A stretch of DNA of 64,000 nucleotides from Agrobacterium larrymoorei (GTDB lineage Bacteria > Pseudomonadota > Alphaproteobacteria > Rhizobiales > Rhizobiaceae). The notes under the pieces are model-generated. The model was not told the DNA's origin. It saw only the letters and a list, made by a program, of their open reading frames with translations, and did not search any database. Of the stretch, positions 44,747 through 55,181 are shown piece by piece. The stretch covers positions 736,001-800,000 of the forward strand of contig NZ_CP039692.1 in the NCBI RefSeq assembly GCF_005145045.1. The letters run 5' to 3'. Numbering within the stretch: the first letter of the stretch is position 1; each line of letters starts with the position of its first letter. The position numbers were made by a program, and so were the translations under genes.

Positions 44747-45651
44747 ATGTATATCGCCATGAAACCGGGTGAACTCGCCGCCTATATCTTCCTTGCCGTT
44801 GCGTGGGGCATGTCCTTCATGCTCGTGCTGCACGCAGTTACCGCCTTCGGATGGGTCGGCACGGTTTCACTGCGATGCTTCATGGCCAGCATTGCGCTTT
44901 ATCTGATTGCGAAGGCCACGGGCCGGAAGATCGATTTTTCGGCAGGCTGGCGCGCCTTTGCCGTTGTCGGTGCAACCACCGTGGCCGGTCAGTTGATCGG
45001 GCTTACCTATGCCACGCCCCTGATCGGCACGGCCATGGCCGCCATTCTGGTCGCAAGCATTCCGCTCTTTTCCATGCTGATCGGTCAGTTGTGGGGCATC
45101 GAGAGAATTTCCACGCAGAGCCTGCTTGGCATTGCCTTCGGCTTCACCGGCATCATCATTCTTGTCGGCTTCCCTGCCGTTCCCGTAACCCAGTCCTTCG
45201 TGCTTGGATGCATCGCCTGCCTGCTTGGCTGCATCTGCGCGGCCTTCGGCAGCAATTATGCCAGCCGCCACTTAAGAATACGGGATCGTGGGAGATCACC
45301 ATGGGTTCGTTTTTTGCGGGCGGGGTCATCACGCTTCCCCTTCTCATCGTGGTGCCGATACCCTCCATGCCGAGCCTGCTGGACTTCGGTTATCTTTTCG
45401 CGCTTGCGATCTTCATGAGCGCCTTGACCTACATCACCTATTTCCGTCTGGTTGCGGCCATTGGCGCCACCAAAACCATTAGCGTCGAATTCGTGGTGAC
45501 CGTCATCGCGGTATTCATCGGCGCAATCGTGCTGGACGAGCCTTTATCGACCGCGCAATTCCTCGGTGCGGCCATCATCAATATCGGTTGCGCGCTGGTA
45601 CTTGGGCTTCTTCCGAAGCGCAAAGTCGCTCCCGTCATGCCAGATTTGTAA
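44747..45651 (+). pseudogene. DMT/EamA permease interrupted by a one-base frameshift
   Basis: Two reading frames together encode one 10-helix EamA transporter of about 300 residues. The first frame runs from MYIAMKPGELAAYIFLAVAWG to FGSNYASRHL. The second resumes at KNTGSWEITMGSFFAGG and runs to VAPVMPDL. The switch lies at about 45268-45272, where restoring a single C after CGCCAC would give SRHLKNTGSWE. So either a real one-base deletion has inactivated the gene or there is a sequencing error. The first frame alone stops at 45418 after five helices. The substrate of this drug/metabolite family member is unknown. Confidence 0.85.
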
Positions 45652-45851
45652 ACTAAAAGTAAAATTGATTGCAGTGAGCAGGTTTTTTCTACTTATACCC
45701 TCAACATTCGCATTTTTTCGATATATGATTGAGAACTTATAAGCAGAATATAAACAATTGAGGCTTCTGCGCGATAGATTGGCCTCACCTCGTTTCCGGT
45801 GTAAGCTAAGTCCCTGCGCTTACATCGAAAGATGCGCCTAAAACGGTATAG

Positions 45852-47138
45852 ATGGACATGGCAAGCGATCCGAATGATCCAGATTTGCGCGATAATCGCT
45901 TGGCGATGTTGATGGCATCTGCAGAGCTTGAGAGACCGGCTGCCGATAGCAGCATCCGCGTTGGCCGTGAAGGCCGTGAATTCTGCATCTATCCCGCACA
46001 ACTCGGCTACGATCTTCAGGAGGAACTGGACTTCCTGTCCAACCGCGTGATGGAGCCGAATATCTTCTTCACAGGCCGGCTTCTGGCGCCCGCCATGCCG
46101 CGTATCGATGATCGCTCCGTTCGTTTCGCACTGATGCGCGATGAAAACGGACGTCGCAGCCGCATGCGTTTTTTGATGCCCTTCACCATCGAGAAGCCGG
46201 GCTTCTCTGTTGGCCCCTCCATTCTGCGCGCCTGGGCCAACCCGTTCGGGCCGCTCGGAACGCCGCTGGTGGATGTCGAGGATGCCGCCGAGACCATCGA
46301 CAATCTTCTCGATGCCCTTGGCCAGCCGGAACTGCGGCTGCCCAACGTGCTGGTCCTGCCATCGCTGCGGCTCGATGGTCCTTTCGTTCGGATGATCAAG
46401 GCCATTGCGCTCAGCCGCAACCTGCCGCTGACAACAACGGAACTGCATGGCCGCCGGGCGCTTGAGAGTGAACTGGACGCGGACGCCTATTTGCAAAAGG
46501 CGCTGTCCACGGACGATCTGAAGCTTCTGCAATCCAAGTGGGCCGGGTTGGAAACGCTCGGCACGCTGTCGCATGAAGTCGCGCGTCAGCCTCAGGACGT
46601 GCGCCTTCGGATGGAAGAGTTTCTGGCGCTCGAGGCCAACGGCGCGAAGGGCCGCAAGCGTGCAGCCCTCGTCAACGACCGATATCGCGCGGCCTTTGCG
46701 CGTGAAGCGATCACCAATCTCGCTGAAATCGATGCGGTCCGTATTCACACGCTCGATCTGAACGGTGAGGCGATTGCGTCCATCGTCATCTTCATCGCCA
46801 TGGGCGAAGCTTACATCTGGAAGGCCGCCTTCAACGAAAACTTCGCCAGCCACCTCCTGGACCGGCTTCTGGCTCACCGGCTTACGGAGTGGCAGCTGGA
46901 CGACGCGAATATCACTCGTACCGACAGTTGCGCTGCGGAAGACGATCTGCCGCTCGACCAGTTCTGGGATCGCTCCAGCGAAATGGGCACGCTCGTCATG
47001 GGCCTTTCGCAAAACAGCGACCGCGATGTGCGCCAGGTCGCAGCGCAGGTGCACATGTATCGCAACACGCGCAACCTCGCAAAAATGCTGCGCGAACGCA
47101 TTATGTCGCTCGGTCGCAAGGGCGGCTCTCTTTCCTGA
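45852..47138 (+). CDS. CelD/BcsL-type GNAT acetyltransferase
   Basis: The 428-residue cytoplasmic protein has a C-terminal GNAT fold (about residues 255-390, LVNDRYRAAFAREAITNLAE and GEAIASIVIFIAMGEAYIWKAAF). It matches the acetyltransferase family linked to cellulose or other polysaccharide synthesis in rhizobia. The N-terminal 240 residues contain a PNVLVLPSLRLDGPF strand pattern typical of the family's tandem GNAT arrangement. No polysaccharide genes are nearby in this window, so its acceptor is unknown. An AT-rich 200-base promoter region precedes it. Confidence 0.68.
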   Translation: MDMASDPNDPDLRDNRLAMLMASAELERPAADSSIRVGREGREFCIYPAQLGYDLQEELDFLSNRVMEPNIFFTGRLLAPAMPRIDDRSVRFALMRDENGRRSRMRFLMPFTIEKPGFSVGPSILRAWANPFGPLGTPLVDVEDAAETIDNLLDALGQPELRLPNVLVLPSLRLDGPFVRMIKAIALSRNLPLTTTELHGRRALESELDADAYLQKALSTDDLKLLQSKWAGLETLGTLSHEVARQPQDVRLRMEEFLALEANGAKGRKRAALVNDRYRAAFAREAITNLAEIDAVRIHTLDLNGEAIASIVIFIAMGEAYIWKAAFNENFASHLLDRLLAHRLTEWQLDDANITRTDSCAAEDDLPLDQFWDRSSEMGTLVMGLSQNSDRDVRQVAAQVHMYRNTRNLAKMLRERIMSLGRKGGSLS

Positions 47139-47219
47139 TTGCTCGCACGCCAGGCATTTGCTGAGTAATCGCGCTCAAATCTACCGGTTGTCAAATACCT
47201 CATCGGTTCCTATCTTCGC

Positions 47220-47249
47220 CATCTGATCGCATTCACATGCGACCAGATG
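47220..47249. other. Hairpin upstream of methylmalonyl-CoA mutase
   Basis: CATCTGATCGCAT (47220-47232) pairs with ATGCGACCAGATG (47237-47249) with one mismatch and a TCAC loop. It lies 54 bases before the mutase start. It could end the GNAT transcript or shape the mutase leader; no T-run and no cobalamin riboswitch consensus is seen. Confidence 0.5.
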
Positions 47250-47303
47250 GGGAGAAATGCGTTCTCGTATTCGTTGAAAACGGAATGCGGCAAGGAGAGA
47301 TGA

Positions 47304-49445
47304 ATGTCGGAGGACAAGACGGTGAAGGACTGGGAGCAACTGGCCGAAAAGGAGCTGAAGCGCTCTCCCGAAACGCTGGTCTGGCACACTCCCGAAGGGA
47401 TCGACGTCAAGCCGCTCTACACCGCAGAAGACACTCGCGATATTTCCCATCTGGACAGCCTGCCGGGCTTCAAGCCATTCTTGCGCGGCCCGCGCGCCAC
47501 CATGTATGCCGGGCGTCCATGGACAATCCGCCAATATGCGGGCTTCTCCACGGCTGAAGAATCCAACGCATTTTACAAGCGCAATCTCGCTGCCGGGCAG
47601 AAAGGCCTCTCTGTCGCCTTCGATCTCGCCACACATCGCGGTTACGATAGTGATCATGAGCGCGTGGTTGGAGATGTGGGCAAGGCGGGCGTCGCAATCG
47701 ATTCCGTCGAGGACATGAAAATCCTGTTCGATGGCATTCCGCTGAAGGAAATGTCCGTCTCCATGACGATGAACGGGGCGGTGATCCCCATCCTCGCCTC
47801 TTTCATCGTTGCGGGTGAGGAGCAGGGATGCTCGCGCGCGGAGCTTTCCGGCACCATCCAGAACGATATTCTCAAAGAATTCATGGTCCGCAATACCTAT
47901 ATCTATCCGCCGGAACCATCGATGCGTATCATAGCGGATATCATCGAATATACCGCTCGCGAAATGCCGCGCTTCAATTCCATCTCCATCTCCGGCTACC
48001 ACATGCAGGAGGCGGGTGCGACGCTGGTTCAGGAGCTTGCCTTCACGCTTGCGGATGGCCGGGAATATGTTCGCGCCGCCCTGAAGAAGGGCCTGAATGT
48101 TGATGATTTTGCCGGGCGGCTGTCCTTCTTCTTTGCCATCGGCATGAACTTCTTCATGGAAGCAGCAAAGCTGCGCGCAGCGCGGCTTCTCTGGTCTCGC
48201 ATCATGGAAGAGTTCCAGCCGCAAAAGGCATCGTCCATGATGCTGCGCACCCATTGCCAGACCTCCGGCGTCTCCCTTCAGGAGCAGGATCCGTACAACA
48301 ACGTCATCCGCACCGCTTACGAGGCTCTCTCGGCAGCGCTTGGCGGTACGCAGTCGCTGCACACCAACGCGCTGGACGAGGCGATGGCGCTTCCCACGGA
48401 TTTCTCCGCCCGCATCGCCCGCAACACCCAGCTCATCCTTCAGCACGAGACCGGCGTGACGAAGGTGGTCGATCCCCTTGCAGGCTCCTATTACGTCGAA
48501 AGCCTTACCAACGAACTCGCAGAGAAGGCATGGGCGTTGATCGAGGAAGTGGAACAGCTTGGCGGCATGACGAAGGCTGTCGATGAAGGTCTGCCCAAGC
48601 GGCTGATCGAAGAAGCTGCGACGAAGCGACAGGCAGCAGTCGACCGAGGCGAAGAAATCATCGTTGGCGTCAACAAATTCCGCCTTGAAAATGAAGACCC
48701 TATCGACATTCTCGATATCGATAATTCCGCTGTCCGCGCTTCACAGATCAAGCGACTGGAGACCGTGCGTCGACAGAGAAATCCCGCCGATGTGGAAAAG
48801 GCACTGGCAGCGCTTACCGAAGTCGCGCAAACTGGAAGCGGCAACCTGCTGGAAGCGGCGGTGGAGGCTGCACGCGCCCGCGCAACCGTTGGCGAAATTT
48901 CCGATGCCATGCGTTCAGTCTTCGGAGATCACGCCGCCGTGCCTGAGGTCGTCCACGACGTCTATGGTGCCGCCTATGAGGACGACCCGGAATTCGCAAC
49001 GCTGCGCACTCGCCTTGGCGAACTGGCGCAGACGGTCGGTAACAAGCCACGCATGATGGTGGCAAAGCTCGGTCAGGATGGTCACGACCGAGGCGCCAAG
49101 ATCATCGCATCCGCATTCGGCGACATCGGTTTCGACGTGATCGCCGGTCCGCTTTTCCAGACCCCGGAAGAAGCAGCTGAGCTTGCCATAGAGCACAAGG
49201 TGCATGTCGTTGGCATGTCTTCCCTTGCCGCCGGGCACAAGACTCTGGCACCGCAACTGGTAGAGGCCCTGAAAGCCAAGGGTGCAGAAAACATCATCGT
49301 CATCGTCGGCGGCGTCATACCTCGGCAGGATTATGATTTCCTGCTGAACCACGGCGTCGCCGCTGTCTTCGGCCCCGGCACGAACGTTCTGGAAGCCGCC
49401 CGCGCTGTTATCGACCTGATGCAGGGCAGACTGCGCAACGCCTGA
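47304..49445 (+). CDS. scpA: Methylmalonyl-CoA mutase, single-chain
   Basis: The 713-residue adenosylcobalamin enzyme interconverts L-methylmalonyl-CoA and succinyl-CoA. The N-terminal TIM-barrel carries [31 protein letters not shown] and [13 protein letters not shown]. The C-terminal cobalamin domain has the axial-histidine motif DGHDRG (about residue 595) and GLAAG-type [10 protein letters not shown]. It completes propionyl-CoA breakdown and links to polyhydroxybutyrate-related metabolism in rhizobia, where the gene is also called bhbA. GGAGAGATGA precedes the ATG. Alone in its transcript. Confidence 0.97.
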   Translation: MSEDKTVKDWEQLAEKELKRSPETLVWHTPEGIDVKPLYTAEDTRDISHLDSLPGFKPFLRGPRATMYAGRPWTIRQYAGFSTAEESNAFYKRNLAAGQKGLSVAFDLATHRGYDSDHERVVGDVGKAGVAIDSVEDMKILFDGIPLKEMSVSMTMNGAVIPILASFIVAGEEQGCSRAELSGTIQNDILKEFMVRNTYIYPPEPSMRIIADIIEYTAREMPRFNSISISGYHMQEAGATLVQELAFTLADGREYVRAALKKGLNVDDFAGRLSFFFAIGMNFFMEAAKLRAARLLWSRIMEEFQPQKASSMMLRTHCQTSGVSLQEQDPYNNVIRTAYEALSAALGGTQSLHTNALDEAMALPTDFSARIARNTQLILQHETGVTKVVDPLAGSYYVESLTNELAEKAWALIEEVEQLGGMTKAVDEGLPKRLIEEAATKRQAAVDRGEEIIVGVNKFRLENEDPIDILDIDNSAVRASQIKRLETVRRQRNPADVEKALAALTEVAQTGSGNLLEAAVEAARARATVGEISDAMRSVFGDHAAVPEVVHDVYGAAYEDDPEFATLRTRLGELAQTVGNKPRMMVAKLGQDGHDRGAKIIASAFGDIGFDVIAGPLFQTPEEAAELAIEHKVHVVGMSSLAAGHKTLAPQLVEALKAKGAENIIVIVGGVIPRQDYDFLLNHGVAAVFGPGTNVLEAARAVIDLMQGRLRNA

Positions 49446-49486
49446 TTTTTCCTACTTTAGTTCTTATTTTCTCGCACGCACGTTAT

Positions 49487-49510
49487 CGTTTAATCGAGGG
49501 CAATTAAACG
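49487..49510. other. Inverted repeat downstream of methylmalonyl-CoA mutase
   Basis: CGTTTAAT-N8-ATTAAACG is a perfect 8-bp inverted repeat just before the terminator. Its role is unknown; it could be a second transcription stop or a protein-binding site. Confidence 0.35.
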
Positions 49511-49528
49511 CAACATGCTTTGAAACAA

Positions 49529-49558
49529 AAAAGCGATGGGCCGGAGCCCATCGCTTTT
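49529..49558. terminator. Bidirectional terminator between the mutase and DUF4167 genes
   Basis: AAAAGCGATGGGC/GCCCATCGCTTTT is a perfect 13-bp stem with a CGGA loop; the A/T arms supply U-runs in both directions. Confidence 0.9.
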
Positions 49559-49582
49559 CAATCTCGACATCGAAAGACAGCC

Positions 49583-50395
49583 TTACTCGGCTGCCTTTTC
49601 CAGTTCCGTAGGCTCGGCACCCTCTGCCTCTTCAGCGCCCGCCGTGCGGCGTGGGCGGCGAGGACGGGGGCTGGTACTACGCGTGCGGCGTGGTGCGCGT
49701 TCGGTCGTGCCTGCCTCCGCCTGCGCTTCCTCTTCCACCGCCACTTCCTTGGGCGTACCCTCGATTACCGGCTGTGGAGCGGAGCTTGCATCGTAAACAG
49801 GCGCAGCAGGTGCTGCCGCCTGAACGGGTGCAGCACCCTCTTCGGCCTGCGCTTCACGCGGCTGGCGCTCGGGACGGTTCGGACGGTCGCGGCGATCACG
49901 ACGTTCGCCTCTGTCCTGACGTTCCTGACGCTCCGGGCGATCCTGCCGCTCGGGCTGGTCCTGGCGCTGCGCGCGTTGCTCGTTCTGGTCCTGGGCAACA
50001 GGCAGAACGACGACGACATCGTCGCCATCATTGCTGTCGATATCATCGCCATCGCGCTCGTTGCCGAAATCGCCGCGGTCACTGTGCTGGAAGCGCTCCT
50101 GCATCTGCGCCTGAGCGGATGCAATGATGCGATTGTAATGTTCGGCGTGCTGCAGGTAGTTTTCGGCCATCACACGGTCGCCAGCGCTTTGCGCGTCGCG
50201 TGCGAGGGTCGAATACTTTTCCGCTATGTGCTGGGCAGTACCGCGAATTTTAACATCGGGGCCGGAACTGTCGTAGGTTCTGGTTAGCGGATTTCCACCC
50301 TTGCGGTTGAAATTGTTATTATTTCCGCCACCATTGTTATTGTTGTTATTACCACGCCCCCGGCCGCGCTTGTTTTGCTGCTGTCCTGGCCTCAT
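49583..50395 (-). CDS. DUF4167-family low-complexity protein
   Basis: This 270-residue protein has an N-terminal Gly/Asn/Arg-rich tail (RPGQQQNKRGRGRG then asparagine runs). The conserved DUF4167 helical domain spans about 38-115 (VKIRGTAQHIAEKYSTLARDAQSAGDRVMAENYLQHAEHY in essence). A long Arg/Glu/Gln disordered tail follows. The charged repeats suggest RNA binding or condensate behaviour, but no function is known. In rhizobia it follows prmC, as here. The ATG at 50395 has AGGTGAG upstream. Confidence 0.9.
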   Translation of the reverse strand: MRPGQQQNKRGRGRGNNNNNNGGGNNNNFNRKGGNPLTRTYDSSGPDVKIRGTAQHIAEKYSTLARDAQSAGDRVMAENYLQHAEHYNRIIASAQAQMQERFQHSDRGDFGNERDGDDIDSNDGDDVVVVLPVAQDQNEQRAQRQDQPERQDRPERQERQDRGERRDRRDRPNRPERQPREAQAEEGAAPVQAAAPAAPVYDASSAPQPVIEGTPKEVAVEEEAQAEAGTTERAPRRTRSTSPRPRRPRRTAGAEEAEGAEPTELEKAAE

Positions 50396-50780
50396 CAATT
50401 GCTCACCTGAATTCTGTTGTGCTGATAATTCTCGTTGTTTCGATACAATCCGGAGAAGAACCAGAGGCGCTTTTCTGAACTGCTCCCATCACGCGTCCTG
50501 CCTTTTACGACAAGACTTCGCGTATACCGACCCAGACGCGCAAATGCTGCATCGAGCCGCCTGCGAACAAAGTTTACTGAATCACATGCCGGAAGCGCCC
50601 AGCCTTCAGGGCTCATAAAAAGAACCCGCTTCGGGACTGATCCAAACCCTGGCGAATCTCAGTTCGCCCTCAGTCACCCGGCATGTGGCCGCAAACTAGC
50701 CCGCTTCCTGCGGAAATCCAAGCCTTTTCTTTTGCTTTGCAAAATATCCTTGAACAAAACGCATATGGGTATTTTTCCAC
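50396..50780 (-). other. 385-base gap upstream of DUF4167, mostly untranslated leader
   Basis: This gap has no convincing gene on either strand. A 73-codon frame (50395-50616) ends on TGATG at the DUF4167 start, but its third positions show no GC bias. The centre holds two stem-loops, GGCGAA/TTCGCC (50651-50668) and CCCG/CGGG (50625-50635). The part near prmC is AT-rich. It probably contains the DUF4167 leader and a possible small RNA. Confidence 0.55.
50617..50722 (-). ncRNA. Candidate small RNA or attenuator upstream of DUF4167
   Basis: On the minus strand, CTTGGA (50722-50717), 17 bases and CTAGTT (50699-50694) approximate the alphaproteobacterial CTTGAC/CTATAT promoter. Downstream come the GGCGAA/TTCGCC hairpin, then CCCG-AAG-CGGG followed by TTCTTTTT (to 50617), which looks like an intrinsic terminator. 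A transcript of about 70 bases would result. It could be an independent sRNA or an attenuated leader. No match to a known family was recognised. Confidence 0.4.
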
Positions 50781-51644
50781 CTATCTGCGAAAGATCAAAG
50801 CGCGGTCATTCCCGCCGTAATCTTTCACGCGGTCGATGCAATCATATCCGTTCGAAGCAAATATGGCTGTTACGTCCGCCATCTGATCGTAGCCGATTTC
50901 AACCCCGACCACTCCACTAATTTCCAGAAAATCCACTGCTTTTTCAGCTATTATCCTATAGGGAAGAAGGCCATCCGCGCCGCCATCAAGGGCAGCAAGT
51001 GGATCAAACTCGCGAACTTCGCGATCCAATGTATCGATGACATCCGTTCTAATATAAGGCGGATTTGACAAGATTATGTCGAAGCGCCCGGAAATATTCT
51101 TAAACCAGTCGCTCATCACCGTTTCGAACCGGGCTCCAAGCCCATGCCGTTCTGCATTGAGACCGGCAGTCTTCAGAGCATCCTGCGAAATATCGCTTCC
51201 AACGCCCGTCACACCGGGCACGGCATGCAGAAGCGAAATGCAAATCGCGCCCGTGCCTATGCCCATGTCGAGAATTCTGGCTGAGCCCTTTTCAGAAACG
51301 ACCTTGCGCAGATGTGGAAGGACAGCATCAACCAGCACTTCCGTATCCGGTCTCGGTTCCAGCGTTCCCGGCGATAGCAGAAAATCCAGTCCATAGAATT
51401 CGCGATGACCCAGAATGCGGTGAACGGGTTCTCCACGCTCGCGTCTGGCAATCATCGGCTCGATGCGCTTCGCCTCGTCATCGGAGATCACCCGCGCACC
51501 GTTCAGAACGAAATCCGTCAACGAAAACCCAAGGACCTCGCCGATCAGCACCCGCGCATCCGTCAGAGGATCAGCCACACCTGCCGTGGTGAGGCGCTGC
51601 CGTGCATCGGCAACGCATGCTTGAACGGTCCGCCCAGAGCTCAC
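50781..51644 (-). CDS. prmC: Peptide chain release factor glutamine methyltransferase
   Basis: The 287-residue SAM-dependent enzyme methylates the glutamine of the release-factor GGQ motif. It has a helical N-terminal recognition domain. A Rossmann domain with [17 protein letters not shown] follows, and then the catalytic NPPY in [11 protein letters not shown]. It starts at a GTG that overlaps the prfA stop by four bases (GTGA), coupling the modifier to its substrate. Confidence 0.96.
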   Translation of the reverse strand: MSSGRTVQACVADARQRLTTAGVADPLTDARVLIGEVLGFSLTDFVLNGARVISDDEAKRIEPMIARRERGEPVHRILGHREFYGLDFLLSPGTLEPRPDTEVLVDAVLPHLRKVVSEKGSARILDMGIGTGAICISLLHAVPGVTGVGSDISQDALKTAGLNAERHGLGARFETVMSDWFKNISGRFDIILSNPPYIRTDVIDTLDREVREFDPLAALDGGADGLLPYRIIAEKAVDFLEISGVVGVEIGYDQMADVTAIFASNGYDCIDRVKDYGGNDRALIFRR

Positions 51645-52720
51645 TGCTGCTCGCCAAGCTGCGCAAGCTGGCCTGCCTGATAATCGGCAATCAGCGCATC
51701 GACCATCTCATCGATATCGCCTTCGATCATACGGTCCAGCTTGTAGAGCGTGAGGTTGATGCGGTGATCCGTGACGCGGCCCTGCGGGAAGTTGTAGGTG
51801 CGGATACGTTCCGAGCGATCCCCCGAACCGACCTGGCTTTTGCGATCCGCCGAACGCTCGCTATCCACTTTCTGACGCTCGATATCGTAAAGGCGCGAGC
51901 GCAGAACCTGCATGGCCTTGGCACGGTTCTGGTGCTGCGATTTTTCGGAGGATGTCACGATCAGTCCGGTCGGCAGGTGCGTGATGCGCACGGCAGAGTC
52001 GGTCGTGTTGACGTGCTGACCGCCTGCACCCGAAGCGCGCATCGTATCGATACGGATATCCTCGGCGCGGATCTCGATGTCGATCTCTTCCGCCTCCGGC
52101 AATACCGCGACGGTGGCGGCGGAGGTGTGGATGCGGCCACTGGCTTCCGTTTCCGGCACGCGCTGAACGCGGTGAACGCCGGATTCGAATTTTAGCTTAG
52201 AGAAGACGCCGCGACCGGTGATAGTAGCGATGATTTCCTTGAACCCGCCCGCTTCGCCTTCGCTTGATGACAGGACTTCCACCTTCCAGCCCTTGCCGCT
52301 GGAAAAGCGCTCATACATACGGAAAAGATTGCCTGCGAAAAGTGCTGCCTCCGAACCGCCGGTGCCGGCGCGGATTTCGACGATAGCGCTCTTCTCATCT
52401 GCTGCATCCTTCGGCAGCAGCAGGATCTGCATTTCTTTTTCGAGTGCCTCGATGCGCTCGGATATTTCCGGAAGCTCGGCCTCAGCGAGATCGCGCATGT
52501 CCTTGTCGGTAGACTTGTCGGCCAGCAGCGCTTCGAGATCGGCGGCCTCAGTGAGCGCCTTTTCATATTCGCGGATAGTCTTCACGACGGGCTGCAGTTC
52601 CGAATATTCGGATGCGAGCTTCACATAGACATCGGCTGCGGGACCCGCAGACATACGCGCTTCGATCTCTCCGAAACGACGCTCAAGCTCACGCATTTTT
52701 TCGACGGGAAGCTTCGCCAC
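51641..52720 (-). CDS. prfA: Peptide chain release factor 1
   Basis: This 359-residue factor recognises UAA and UAG. The stop-codon-reading PxT region is VPETEASGR, and the catalytic GGQ lies in [17 protein letters not shown]. The N-terminal coiled-coil domain 1 spans about residues 1-105. It lies 29 bases after ptsP on the same strand and is coupled to prmC. Confidence 0.97.
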   Translation of the reverse strand: MAKLPVEKMRELERRFGEIEARMSAGPAADVYVKLASEYSELQPVVKTIREYEKALTEAADLEALLADKSTDKDMRDLAEAELPEISERIEALEKEMQILLLPKDAADEKSAIVEIRAGTGGSEAALFAGNLFRMYERFSSGKGWKVEVLSSSEGEAGGFKEIIATITGRGVFSKLKFESGVHRVQRVPETEASGRIHTSAATVAVLPEAEEIDIEIRAEDIRIDTMRASGAGGQHVNTTDSAVRITHLPTGLIVTSSEKSQHQNRAKAMQVLRSRLYDIERQKVDSERSADRKSQVGSGDRSERIRTYNFPQGRVTDHRINLTLYKLDRMIEGDIDEMVDALIADYQAGQLAQLGEQQ

Positions 52721-52749
52721 CTGTCACGCACTCCAATTTTTGTTGTTTT

Positions 52750-55017
52750 TTAGATAGGGATGGAATGGGTCGCGGCAAAGCGTAAAAGCAGTTCGCGCGG
52801 AGTTTCCAACGACTTTTGATCGTCCAGCGCCGCGTTCAACTCTTCCGTCAACAGCCCGGCATCCAGCCCCAGCAGCATGGCCTTTACCGGCCCGATCGAT
52901 GTCGGCGACATCGAGACGGAGCGGAAACCGAGACCGATCAGCGCCATGGCCGACAATGGCTTGCTGGCCATTTCACCGCACAGCGTGACCTGCGTGTTGT
53001 TGCGCGTTCCCGCACGGACGATATCGCGCAGGATGCGCAGGAACGGTCGTCCGAGATTATCGAAACGATCCGAGACACGAGCGTTGCCGCGATCCACCGC
53101 CATGGTGAACTGGAACAGGTCATTCGAACCGACCGAGACGAAATCCACTTCCGCCATCAATTCATCCAGCTGCCACATCAGCGCTGGTACTTCCAGCATC
53201 GCGCCAAATTGCAGCTTGCGTGGCAGCGAATGACCGAATTTCGACAGATGCTGCACTTCCTTTTGCAGCAGATCGCGCGCGGCGCGAATTTCCGAGACTT
53301 CGGTAATCATCGGCAGCATGATGCGAAGCTCCGCACCGGAAGCGGCACGAAGAAGCGCGCGCATCTGGGTCCGCATCAGTCCCGGACGATCCAGCGAAAG
53401 GCGAATGGCACGCCAGCCGAGCGCCGGATTTTCCTCTTCCTGACCGCGCATATAGGAGACGACCTTGTCGCCCCCGATATCAAGCGTGCGGAACGTGACC
53501 GGCTTGCCTTTGGCGTTGCGCAGAACGCTGCGGTAAAAGGCTTCCTGCTCCTCGCCCTTCGGCATGTTGGAGGCGATCATGAACTGAAGCTCGGTACGGA
53601 AAAGGCCGATGCCGTCGGCACCCGACTCGTCCAGCTGTGGCAGGTCTACAAGCAAACCGGCATTCATCTTGAGATCGACGCGCTGGCCATCCTTGGTCAC
53701 CGGCTCGACATCGCGCAGCGCGCGGAACTGCTCCTGACGCTTGGCGCGAAGGCGCACCTTTTCCTCATAAGCGCGCTGCAAATCCAGAACGGGACGCAAG
53801 TGCACCTGACCGTCATCACCATCGATGATGATCGCGTCGTTGTTTTCCGCAAGCGCGACGATACCGGCTGCCTGCCCGATGATCGGAATGCCCATGGCGC
53901 GGGCGACGATGACGACGTGGCTGGTAACCGCGCCATCTTCCAGCACGAGACCGCGCAGCTTTTCGCGTGGATAATCCAGCAGTTCGGCAGCACCCATGGC
54001 GCGTGCCAGAATGATGGCATCCGTTGGGAAATCCTGCTCCGGTCCGCGACCGCCGTAACCGATCAACTGGCGCAGCAGCCGGTTCGCAAGGTCGTCGAAA
54101 TCATGCATCCGTTCCCGCAAATAGGGATCGGTCAGGCGCATCATGCGCGCCTTGGTGTCGCTCTGAACCTTCTCGACCGCCGCTTCCGCCGTCAGGCCGT
54201 TGCGGATCGCCTCTTCCATGCGGCGCACCCAGCCCTGGTCGTGGGCGAACATGCGGTAGGTTTCCAGAACCTCGCGGTGCTCGCCCTCGGTCGCGACATC
54301 GCGACGCTGAAGCATGTCATCGATTGAGATGCGTAGCGAACCAATAGCTTCCGCCAGCCGCCGGATTTCGGTATCCGCGTCTTCATTCAAAAGGTTGGTT
54401 ACGACAATGCGTGGATCGTGAAGGACCACATGACCAAGACCGATGCCTTCGCCGTAAGCGTCGCCATCGATTGAGACGGCTCTCGTCAGGTCCAGTTCCA
54501 CGCCGGGGCGGGTGATTTTCTTCAATTCGCCGCTCGCCACGATTTCCGCAATGAGCATTGCGGTTGTCTCAAGCGCTTCAACTTCATCCTCCCGGTATGT
54601 TCGGCTGGTCTTGTTCTGAACGACAAGAACGCCAAGAGTGCGACCGGATCTCAAAATCGGCACACCGAGGAAGGAATGATAAATTTCTTCACCCGTTTCA
54701 GGGAGATAGCGGAAAGCGGGATGCGCCTGGGCATCGGAAAGATTGAGCGGTTGGGCCGATGCGGCGATGGTGCCGACAAGACCCTGCCCCATTTTCAGCT
54801 GGGCAAGGTGCACCGCGTCCTTGTTCAGACCTTCGGTGGCATAAAGCTCGAGAATGCTGTCGGAACGAAGCACATAAACGGAGCACACTTCGGCAACCAT
54901 GTTGCTGGCAATTTGCCGGACAATCTGGTCGAGGCGCTCCTGTGGCTCAAGATGCTCCGCCATCATTTCGCGAAGCCGCCTGAGAAGGACGCGCGGACCT
55001 GCAGAAAGGTCTCTCAT
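52750..55017 (-). CDS. ptsP: Nitrogen-PTS enzyme I (EI-Ntr)
   Basis: The 755-residue phosphotransferase starts the nitrogen-related PTS chain by moving phosphate from phosphoenolpyruvate to NPr. The N-terminal GAF domain (about residues 15-160) senses a small ligand such as glutamine. The central swivelling domain has the active histidine in GAVTSHVVIVARAMGIP. The C-terminal PEP-binding TIM barrel has LFRTEL and GSNDLFQFTMAVDR. The ATG giving MRDLSAGPRVLL is used; the open upstream extension covers a hairpin and is unlikely to be translated. Confidence 0.95.
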   Translation of the reverse strand: MRDLSAGPRVLLRRLREMMAEHLEPQERLDQIVRQIASNMVAEVCSVYVLRSDSILELYATEGLNKDAVHLAQLKMGQGLVGTIAASAQPLNLSDAQAHPAFRYLPETGEEIYHSFLGVPILRSGRTLGVLVVQNKTSRTYREDEVEALETTAMLIAEIVASGELKKITRPGVELDLTRAVSIDGDAYGEGIGLGHVVLHDPRIVVTNLLNEDADTEIRRLAEAIGSLRISIDDMLQRRDVATEGEHREVLETYRMFAHDQGWVRRMEEAIRNGLTAEAAVEKVQSDTKARMMRLTDPYLRERMHDFDDLANRLLRQLIGYGGRGPEQDFPTDAIILARAMGAAELLDYPREKLRGLVLEDGAVTSHVVIVARAMGIPIIGQAAGIVALAENNDAIIIDGDDGQVHLRPVLDLQRAYEEKVRLRAKRQEQFRALRDVEPVTKDGQRVDLKMNAGLLVDLPQLDESGADGIGLFRTELQFMIASNMPKGEEQEAFYRSVLRNAKGKPVTFRTLDIGGDKVVSYMRGQEEENPALGWRAIRLSLDRPGLMRTQMRALLRAASGAELRIMLPMITEVSEIRAARDLLQKEVQHLSKFGHSLPRKLQFGAMLEVPALMWQLDELMAEVDFVSVGSNDLFQFTMAVDRGNARVSDRFDNLGRPFLRILRDIVRAGTRNNTQVTLCGEMASKPLSAMALIGLGFRSVSMSPTSIGPVKAMLLGLDAGLLTEELNAALDDQKSLETPRELLLRFAATHSIPI

Positions 55018-55041
55018 CGCGTATGCTCCCGAATTGCCCCG

Positions 55042-55066
55042 CGTGCGAACCGACATGGTTCGCACG
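55042..55066 (-). other. Hairpin in the lysC-ptsP gap
   Basis: CGTGCGAACC/GGTTCGCACG forms a perfect 10-bp stem with a 5-base loop, 25 bases before the ptsP start and 115 bases beyond the lysC stop. Without a T-run it may be a leaky terminator or a ptsP leader structure. Confidence 0.55.
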
Positions 55067-55181
55067 AAAGGCTCAATCAAAATTTATAGCGCTCTTGATC
55101 CGGCCCACAAGCCGGAAATGACGCCACATCGGAACAACGCGCATTTAAAAGAATCGGATGACGTGTACCGACGTTTCAGAA

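Noticed and set aside
45693..47054. A 453-codon minus-strand frame opposite the GNAT gene
   Set aside because: It is antisense to a protein with recognisable GNAT features and has no family signature or ribosome binding site.
47139..47303. Cobalamin riboswitch before the B12-dependent mutase
   Set aside because: Only one imperfect 13-bp hairpin is present; no B12-box-like segment was found and the leader is too short.
49583..50395. DUF4167 repeats as a tandem-repeat mobile element
   Set aside because: The repeats are in-frame Asn/Gly and Arg/Glu/Gln codon runs of a disordered protein, not DNA-level repeats.
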